From an uncultured Bacteroidales bacterium (GTDB lineage: Bacteria > Bacteroidota > Bacteroidia > Bacteroidales > Muribaculaceae): DNA of 47,587 bases. The position numbers were made by a program, and so were the translations under genes. This document shows positions 42,353 through 47,587 of this stretch, piece by piece. Location: the NCBI GenBank assembly GCA_947644715.1, contig CANSAP010000017.1, forward strand, positions 1 to 47,587. Direction: 5' to 3'. Each line of letters starts with the position of its first letter. Within the stretch, counting starts at the first letter, position 1. The notes beneath the pieces are model-generated. The model was not told the origin of the DNA. It saw nothing but the letters and a program-made list of their open reading frames with translations, and did no database searches.

Positions 42353-43165
42353 ATGGATGTAAAAATAACCTTCATATGGCATGATTGCTTCATTATCACG
42401 CTCCCTAAATGCGTGATAATCACCGATTATTGGCGCGATGTACATGACGGGACACCTATCGACACAGACGAACCGGAATTCCTTAATAATATTCCGCTGG
42501 AAACACCTCTATATGTGCTTGTCAGTCATCATCACAAAGATCATTTTACCCGTGGAATATTTCTATGGGCCAAACGTTTCAGCAACATTCATTATATCAT
42601 TAGTAAGGACACGGCGCGAAGCATCAACTATATATTAAAAGAGAATAGCACATACAACGGCCCTTACAAAATATCGCCTGAGCACATATCCATTCTCAAA
42701 CCCGGAGAATCATATGCAGACAGAATCCTGTCTGTAACAGCATTTGCATCCACAGATATCGGAAACAGCTATTTGGTTCAGTACGAAGGGAAAACAATAT
42801 TTCATGCCGGCGACCTAAATGCTTGGCTGTGGAAAGATGAGTCGACTCAAAGGGAGATCGACCTGGCTCTGCTGCAGTTCCGAAGAATCGTCGAAACCAT
42901 TCGTCAAAACTCTCCGAAGATTGATATAGCATTCTTCCCGGTTGATTCGCGAATCGGTACAGACTGGTGGGAGGGCGCTTCGATCTTTGTCAGAGCAATT
43001 GATGTGCGATATTTCATTCCGATGCATTTTTGTCTTGCTGACTCTGCCGCAGCACTCGACACTCGCATTAAAAATGCCGTTGATTTTAGTTTGTATAAAA
43101 ACAGGGAAAGAGGAGAGTACGTCGCGCTGGTTAAACCATATACCTCATGTGAACTGCAAGTTTGA
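42353..43165 (+). CDS. UlaG-like metallo-beta-lactamase-fold hydrolase
   Basis: This 270-aa protein has the metal-binding motif HHHKDH (VLVSHHHKDHF, about residue 59-66) and later metal ligands in IFHAGDLNAW and PMHFCLAD. The pattern and length fit UlaG/YtnP-like MBL-fold hydrolases acting on phosphodiesters or lactones. There is no signal peptide. Substrate is unknown. It is divergent from purL with a 138-base spacer and followed by a 196-base gap. Confidence 0.85.
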   Translation: MDVKITFIWHDCFIITLPKCVIITDYWRDVHDGTPIDTDEPEFLNNIPLETPLYVLVSHHHKDHFTRGIFLWAKRFSNIHYIISKDTARSINYILKENSTYNGPYKISPEHISILKPGESYADRILSVTAFASTDIGNSYLVQYEGKTIFHAGDLNAWLWKDESTQREIDLALLQFRRIVETIRQNSPKIDIAFFPVDSRIGTDWWEGASIFVRAIDVRYFIPMHFCLADSAAALDTRIKNAVDFSLYKNRERGEYVALVKPYTSCELQV

Positions 43166-43318
43166 ATCGTGGAGTGTATTATTATTTGCCATTCTGTTAT
43201 ATTTATTTTACATAACACGGATTATGATTTTTAAGCAACTGTGTATCAACGGCTTTGCGTTATGCAGGCTCAAATAGTATTACAAATATATACACTCTCA
43301 ATATCGCGCGCCAGCCTT

Positions 43319-43353
43319 ATTCTTGGTAGACAAAGTTATTTTTTGTAACTTTG
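43319..43353 (+). promoter_or_regulatory. Promoter of the alpha/beta hydrolase-Mur ligase operon
   Basis: ATTCTTGG (43319-43326), a 19-base spacer, then TAACTTTG (43346-43353). The ATG lies at 43361, only 7 bases after the -7 box, so the transcript is predicted to start at or within a base or two of the start codon (leaderless or nearly so). Confidence 0.7.
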
Positions 43354-43360
43354 CACCACT

Positions 43361-44140
43361 ATGACCAAATCTATAGTTCTTCCGTCAGGAGCAGAAATAC
43401 ATTACGTTGAGTCCGGCAATCCCGCCGGACACCCGATTCTTCTCATGCATGGCTGGGGATGCAATCACACCACTTTGGCATCTGTTGAAAAGATTGTGTC
43501 GCCCGGCATGAGAGTCATAAATGTGGATCTTCCCGGACATGGCGACAGCCCGGAACCGACTCAGGTGTGGGGCGTGAATGACTACACCACTGCTATGGAA
43601 CAGTTCTTAGATGCGTTGAAGATTGAGGAGCCCACATTGCTCGGTCACTCTTTCGGTGGTCGCATCAGCATACTGATGGGTTCCAGACGAAAAATTCATA
43701 AAATTGTTTTGGTCGATGCTGCAGGCGTAAAGCCTCGCCGGAGTCTTAATTGGTACGTAAAAGTATATTCTTTCAAACTTGCAAAGAAAGTTTATCCTAT
43801 AATCTTCGGCAAAAAAGCGGCGCAGGCACGAATTGAGGCAGCAAGAAAAAAACGCAGTTCCGCTGATTATCAACAGGCTACACCTATGATGAGAGCGATT
43901 CTGAGCAAATGCGTGAATGAGGATCTTTGCAATGTTATGCCCAAAATCAAAGCTCCCACTCTCCTTATATGGGGAGAAAATGATACCGCCACTCCCCTAT
44001 CTGACGCAAAAAAAATGGAACGTCTGATTCCTGATGCCGGACTCGTATCGTTTGACGGATGCGGTCATTACAGCTTTCTCGACAATCCTCGAGGCTTCAA
44101 AGCCGTATTGTCAACGTTTCTTAAAGATGAGCTAATGTAA
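43361..44140 (+). CDS. Alpha/beta hydrolase
   Basis: This 259-aa alpha/beta hydrolase-fold protein has the oxyanion-hole motif LLMHGWGCNH, the nucleophile elbow GHSFGG (S97), an acidic residue in WGENDTATP and the catalytic His in FDGCGHYSFLDNP. A basic cap region (SFKLAKKVYPIIFGKKAAQARIEAARKKR) may bind an anionic or membrane substrate. There is no signal peptide. It is followed 21 bases later by a membrane-anchored MurF-like ligase, so a cell-envelope substrate is likely. Confidence 0.9.
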   Translation: MTKSIVLPSGAEIHYVESGNPAGHPILLMHGWGCNHTTLASVEKIVSPGMRVINVDLPGHGDSPEPTQVWGVNDYTTAMEQFLDALKIEEPTLLGHSFGGRISILMGSRRKIHKIVLVDAAGVKPRRSLNWYVKVYSFKLAKKVYPIIFGKKAAQARIEAARKKRSSADYQQATPMMRAILSKCVNEDLCNVMPKIKAPTLLIWGENDTATPLSDAKKMERLIPDAGLVSFDGCGHYSFLDNPRGFKAVLSTFLKDELM

Positions 44141-44161
44141 AACATTAATATTCTGACTTTA

Positions 44162-45778
44162 ATGGCTTTAATCATAACACTTTACTGCATTTGCGGAATA
44201 TATCTGCTGCTGAATTTCAAGCGCGATATTCATGTCTTTCAGCAAAACTCTTACCGCATATCCCGCTATTGGAGATGGCTGCGAAGCGGCAATTTATTGC
44301 CAACATGGAGAATTGTGGATATTGCACTGATCTTCTTGCTACTCACTCCCTTTCTGTGGGTTAGTGTGATTGCAGTCCCAATCACTTTGATAATCAAGTG
44401 TGTCATGATTATCAAAGCAAAGCATAAGAAGCCGTTAGTCTTTACAAAACGTGTGTGGCGACTGTATGGAGCAACCGGTCTGTTAGCCGCAGCTTGTTAT
44501 GGTGCGTGCATTGCAGGCGCGTTCATCTGTCCTGGAGCATTGGAGATTAACGCGTATTTCCCCAATGCAAAAGCCGCAATGCTCACTCCTGTTTGCATTG
44601 CGTTGCTCATCTCCCTGTTTTCGTGGGTATTCGTCATGCTCGGCAATGTATTGATGACTCCAGTTGAAAAACTGATTAACCGGCGCTATTACCGCGATGC
44701 TCAACGCCTGCTCCGCTCAATGCCTGACATGAAGATTATCGGTATTACCGGCTCCTATGGCAAAACAAGCACTAAGCACTATCTCCATAGAATTCTTTCC
44801 GAGAAATATGAAGTGCTGATGACTCCCGGCTCTTTCAACACCCCTATGGGAGTAATTCGCACCGTACGCGAAATGCTCAAACCCTATCACGAAATCTTTA
44901 TTTGCGAAATGGGTGCCAAGCAGAAGGGGGACATCAAAGAAATATGCGATTTGGTTCATCCGCATTACGGAATCGTCACGGCCGTGGGTCCAATGCATTT
45001 GGAAACATTCAAGACCATAGAGACAGTGCAGGCCACCAAGTTTGAACTAACCGATGCCCTCCCCGCGAATGGTCTGGCCATCGTCAATAACGACTTCGAG
45101 TATTGCGCTACCCGGAAGGTAGATAATGTTGAGTGTATCCGATATGCTGTAACAAATACTGATGAAGCTGACTACACTGTGAGCGATGTAGAATACACAT
45201 CAGAAGGCACTAAATTCACTATTAACGGGCCCGATGGATTCCTTCTGCATCTGCACACAAAATTGATCGGAGATTCCAACTTCTCCAACCTGACAGCAGC
45301 AGTCATCATGGCTCTACGTCTCGGCGTGAGCAATGACCAGATAATCCAAGCTGTCAGCCGCATGGAGCAAGTCGAGCATCGACTGAATGTAAAACGCACT
45401 CCGGGTGGTGTCACCATTATCGACGATGCTTATAACTCCAATCCGGTCGGCTCACGCATGGCAGTCGAGGCACTCGGACGCTTTACCGGAGGCAGACGCA
45501 TAATTGTCACTCCGGGCATGATTGAACTGGGTTCACGCCAAGAAGAACTCAATAAGGAATTAGGCCGTCACATCGCAGCCAATGTGGATGTGGCCGTCAT
45601 TGTCGGGCGTTACAACAGGCAGGCTATCCTGTCAGGCATTCAATCTGCTGCCAGTCTGCCTGAGGAATCTATAATTATAGTTGACAGCTTTGCTGAATCA
45701 CAGACATTCCTCAGCAGTTTCCTCAACAAGGGAGACATCGTTCTCTATGAAAACGACCTGCCCGATACCTTTAAGTAA
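44162..45778 (+). CDS. Membrane-anchored MurF-like Mur ligase
   Basis: In this 538-aa protein about 165 N-terminal residues form four hydrophobic helices (about 2-18, 52-83, 101-122, 139-165) with no MurF N-terminal UDP-binding domain. A Mur ligase core follows: ATP loop GITGSYGKTSTKHYL (K201), FICEMGAKQKGDIKEICDLV, VGPMHLETF and a MurF-type C-terminal domain with EHRLNVKRTPGGVTIIDDAYNSNPVGSRMAVEAL (DAYNSNP at 422-428). The core looks catalytically intact. The membrane part in place of the substrate domain suggests a lipid-linked or membrane-localised acceptor rather than soluble UDP-MurNAc-tripeptide; this is inference. It forms a pair with the upstream hydrolase. Confidence 0.88.
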   Translation: MALIITLYCICGIYLLLNFKRDIHVFQQNSYRISRYWRWLRSGNLLPTWRIVDIALIFLLLTPFLWVSVIAVPITLIIKCVMIIKAKHKKPLVFTKRVWRLYGATGLLAAACYGACIAGAFICPGALEINAYFPNAKAAMLTPVCIALLISLFSWVFVMLGNVLMTPVEKLINRRYYRDAQRLLRSMPDMKIIGITGSYGKTSTKHYLHRILSEKYEVLMTPGSFNTPMGVIRTVREMLKPYHEIFICEMGAKQKGDIKEICDLVHPHYGIVTAVGPMHLETFKTIETVQATKFELTDALPANGLAIVNNDFEYCATRKVDNVECIRYAVTNTDEADYTVSDVEYTSEGTKFTINGPDGFLLHLHTKLIGDSNFSNLTAAVIMALRLGVSNDQIIQAVSRMEQVEHRLNVKRTPGGVTIIDDAYNSNPVGSRMAVEALGRFTGGRRIIVTPGMIELGSRQEELNKELGRHIAANVDVAVIVGRYNRQAILSGIQSAASLPEESIIIVDSFAESQTFLSSFLNKGDIVLYENDLPDTFK

Positions 45779-45811
45779 TCGGATAACGGCATACGAATAA
45801 CTGTTGTCAAA

Positions 45812-45850
45812 GCCAAACGAGTGTTAAAACAAATGACGCTTGGCCTTATT
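45812..45850 (+). terminator. Probable terminator after the Mur ligase gene
   Basis: GCCAAACG (45812-45819) pairs with CGCTTGGC (45837-45844) with one mismatch, around a 17-base loop, followed by CTTATTTC. It lies between the ligase stop and the next promoter. Confidence 0.5.
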
Positions 45851-45880
45851 TCAACAACTCTTAACAATTTTTGGGCAATA

Positions 45881-45915
45881 ATTCTTGGAAGAACAGAATT
45901 TATTGCCTAATTTTG
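45881..45915 (+). promoter_or_regulatory. Promoter of the ECF sigma factor gene
   Basis: ATTCTTGG (45881-45888), a 19-base spacer, then TAATTTTG (45908-45915), an exact TAnnTTTG match. It implies a leader of about 120 bases before the ATG at 46046. Confidence 0.7.
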
Positions 45916-46045
45916 TAAACCGAAAACAGCAGGCACAAATTCCCTGCTCTTGGTTCAATTACTAATCAACCCAATAAGTACAACCCAATACAACATCCCA
46001 AGCCTATCGAACTACTTCTACTTTAACAAAACAAAGGAAATAGTA

Positions 46046-46636
46046 ATGGTAAAAATGATGAGCATGACCGACGAACAATTGGTCAAAGCTTATGGCAACG
46101 GTAACAACGAGGCTTTTGACATTCTGCTCAAAAGACACCAAGACCGCATCTTCAACTACATCATCCGTATCGTAAAGAACGATGATGTGGCTAACGATAT
46201 ATTTCAAGATACTTTCGTAAAGGCTATCACCACAATACGCCAGGGGCGCTATACCGAACATGGTAAATTCCCTGCATGGATTTCCCGCATAGCTCACAAT
46301 CTCATAATAGACTTTTACCGCCAGGAAAAAGCTGAAAATATGCAAAGCAGTGATGCCGAGGAAGTCGATATCCTAAATCGGAAGGAACTGAGTGAAGAGA
46401 CCATCGAAGATCTCATTATCACAGAACAGATTCATGAAGATGTGCGCTATCTGATTGACGAACTGCCCGAGGCTCAGCGCGAAGTACTCGTAATGCGGTA
46501 TTACCGCAACATGAGCTTCAAGGAGATAGCAGACACCACCGGCGTCAGCATTAATACTGCGCTCGGACGCATGCGCTATGCAATTCTGAACATGAGGCGC
46601 ATCGCTGCATCCAAAGCCTTGGTGCTCAACCCCTGA
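46046..46636 (+). CDS. RNA polymerase ECF-type sigma-70 factor
   Basis: This 196-aa sigma factor has region 2 (LVKAYGNGNNEAFDILLKRHQDRIFNYIIRIVKNDDVANDIFQDTFVKA, then FPAWISRIAHNLIIDFYRQEK) and region 4 (IDELPEAQREVLVMRYYRNMSFKEIADTTGVSINTALGRMRYAILNMRR). There is no region 3, as in ECF factors. No anti-sigma gene is next to it, in contrast to many ECF loci. The ATG at 46046 is chosen because the longer frame from TTG 45950 encodes an unrelated N-terminus. A strong hairpin follows the stop. Confidence 0.93.
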   Translation: MVKMMSMTDEQLVKAYGNGNNEAFDILLKRHQDRIFNYIIRIVKNDDVANDIFQDTFVKAITTIRQGRYTEHGKFPAWISRIAHNLIIDFYRQEKAENMQSSDAEEVDILNRKELSEETIEDLIITEQIHEDVRYLIDELPEAQREVLVMRYYRNMSFKEIADTTGVSINTALGRMRYAILNMRRIAASKALVLNP

Positions 46637-46638
46637 GA

Positions 46639-47349
46639 ATGAAAATGCTAACAACATTCTCCAATATTAACCTGCGCACGCACACTCCCCACCCCAATGG
46701 ATTGTGCGTGCGCAGGTGTTTTAGCAGACTCATTTTACCGCTCACGCTCCCCCGACTCCTCCTCATACTGCTGCTTGCAGCTCTCCCCTTTCAACTCTCA
46801 GCACAAATAGCATCAGTTGCACCCCGCCACAACGCTCTTACAATGAAAGAGGCAAAAGCTTGGTGCGACTCAATCTCCCTGCATAACCCTGAAGGAATAT
46901 ACACCTGCCCTGATTTGCGCACAATAGTTTTGGTTAAAGCCGTCAGAGGCCTAAGATCCAACATCAATCCCGGATACTGTGAAATCATATGCATTGAGAG
47001 CGAAAACATCAATCTCGCACCCGGACAAGTCATAGGTTATCTAAGCCCGACGGCCGATCCAAATACAATAAGCCTGATTCTATATGAAAAAATAACATAC
47101 AAAGGAATATCAAAGCCGAAGGAGTACGCAGCCAAATATCATTCAATGCAAGGCACAATCAGCTACGAACGCCCCAAAAAGAAACTGCGCTTTCACTTCA
47201 ACCCGCTCGCACTTATACCGAAAATAGGACGCATGGTCAGAATAGTCAATAACACCACCGAACACACCGTTCCCTCAGGTTTTAGACGCATATATCCTGA
47301 ACCCACAGAAACAGGCCTCGGCTCTCCCCTATTTCCGAAATATTTTTAG
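46639..47349 (+). CDS. Small secreted protein of unknown function
   Basis: This frame of 236 aa has a hydrophobic signal segment at residues 33-53 (RLLLILLLAALPFQLSAQ, cut after SAQ) and a mature part without recognised domains (MKEAKAWCDSIS, GYCEIICIESENINLAPGQVIGY, RFHFNPLALIPKIGRMVRIV). The first 25 or so codons from ATG 46639 overlap a 15-bp hairpin at 46671-46716. If that hairpin is a terminator, translation must start later: GTG 46708 gives MRRCFSRLILPL and a normal-length signal peptide, TTG 46702 is also possible. ATG 46639 is listed as the only upstream ATG-type start with 46645; the N-terminus is uncertain. Confidence 0.6.
   Translation: MKMLTTFSNINLRTHTPHPNGLCVRRCFSRLILPLTLPRLLLILLLAALPFQLSAQIASVAPRHNALTMKEAKAWCDSISLHNPEGIYTCPDLRTIVLVKAVRGLRSNINPGYCEIICIESENINLAPGQVIGYLSPTADPNTISLILYEKITYKGISKPKEYAAKYHSMQGTISYERPKKKLRFHFNPLALIPKIGRMVRIVNNTTEHTVPSGFRRIYPEPTETGLGSPLFPKYF
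46671..46722 (+). terminator. Strong hairpin after the sigma factor gene
   Basis: A perfect 14-bp GC-rich stem (CCTGCGCACGCACA at 46671-46684 with its complement at 46703-46716), extended by one A-T pair, has an 18-base loop and is followed by TGTTTTAG. It lies 35 bases after the sigma factor stop and covers the candidate start codons of the next gene. Confidence 0.7.
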
Positions 47350-47419
47350 AAACCGGTTCACATTAATGGATTGACTCACAACATATTACAAACATCATCC
47401 ATTAAAACTTCAAAATAGA

Positions 47420-47451
47420 TTTGTTCAATTCAAAATAAATGCTTAACTTTG
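47420..47451 (+). promoter_or_regulatory. Promoter of tRNA-Ser(UGA)
   Basis: TTTG (47420-47423), a 20-base spacer, then TAACTTTG (47444-47451), a full consensus match. The tRNA begins 47 bases downstream. Confidence 0.8.
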
Positions 47452-47498
47452 CAGTACAAAACGATAATCAAGGAATCAAAATCCAAGATTAAACATTC

Positions 47499-47586
<88 letters not shown>

Positions 47587-47587
47587 A

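Overview
The window looks like a chromosomal core-genome segment from a gut-type Bacteroidales bacterium, plausibly Muribaculaceae-like; the family is an inference. Seen in the sequence: promoters of the Bacteroidota form (TTTG or TTGG, then 19-20 bases, then TAnnTTTG), no consistent Shine-Dalgarno sequences, a T9SS-like C-terminal tail on a secreted protein, a split-P glycine cleavage operon with its own lipoamide dehydrogenase, a Bacteroidota-type single-chain PurL, and many small secreted or lipid-anchored proteins. There is no phage, insertion sequence, CRISPR array or plasmid function. The window is bounded by two serine tRNA genes, tRNA-Ser(CGA) on the minus strand at the left edge and tRNA-Ser(UGA) on the plus strand at the right edge.

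Layout. 0.2-7 kb: gluQRS; rubrerythrin; a minus-strand group of nitrilase-family amidase, PlsC-like acyltransferase and a small conserved protein; then a minus-strand group of a small membrane protein, a PstS-like lipoprotein and a large periplasmic TPR protein. 7.3-11.4 kb: an orphan LexA/CI-like S24 regulator, an MFS transporter, a secreted Spi-domain protein and a small membrane protein. 11.4-19.3 kb: a long plus-strand run of a NupG-like transporter, rsmE, kdsA, a TPR protein, an N-acetylhexosamine-type kinase, an SGNH hydrolase, a thioredoxin-like protein and a DoxX-like protein. These mix envelope synthesis or sugar recycling with rRNA modification. 19.3-25.9 kb: mnmA, a DUF151-UVR protein, an ArgR-family regulator, an ArgC-like protein lacking the catalytic residues, a minimal SSB, speA (arginine decarboxylase) and truA. 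26-29.5 kb: a YczE-like membrane protein, a YqhD-like alcohol dehydrogenase, a CMD-cupin protein and a lipid-anchored flavodoxin. 29.7-35.6 kb: gcvT-gcvH-gcvPA-gcvPB-lpd, the complete glycine cleavage system, on the minus strand. 35.8-42.2 kb: purL, a lipoprotein with a BamE-like end, and a single reading frame encoding MurB fused to a PhnP-like metallo-beta-lactamase-fold domain. 42.4-47.3 kb: a UlaG-like hydrolase, an alpha/beta hydrolase paired with a membrane-anchored MurF-like ligase, an ECF-type sigma factor and a small secreted protein.

The most unusual items are the ArgC-like pseudoenzyme beside an ArgR with an altered arginine-binding motif and just upstream of arginine decarboxylase, the MurB-MBL fusion, the membrane-anchored Mur ligase with its alpha/beta hydrolase partner, a 15-bp hairpin covering the likely start region of the last gene, and an ATTCTTGG element shared at identical spacing by three promoters. 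Functions are assigned by motif recognition only; no database search was run.
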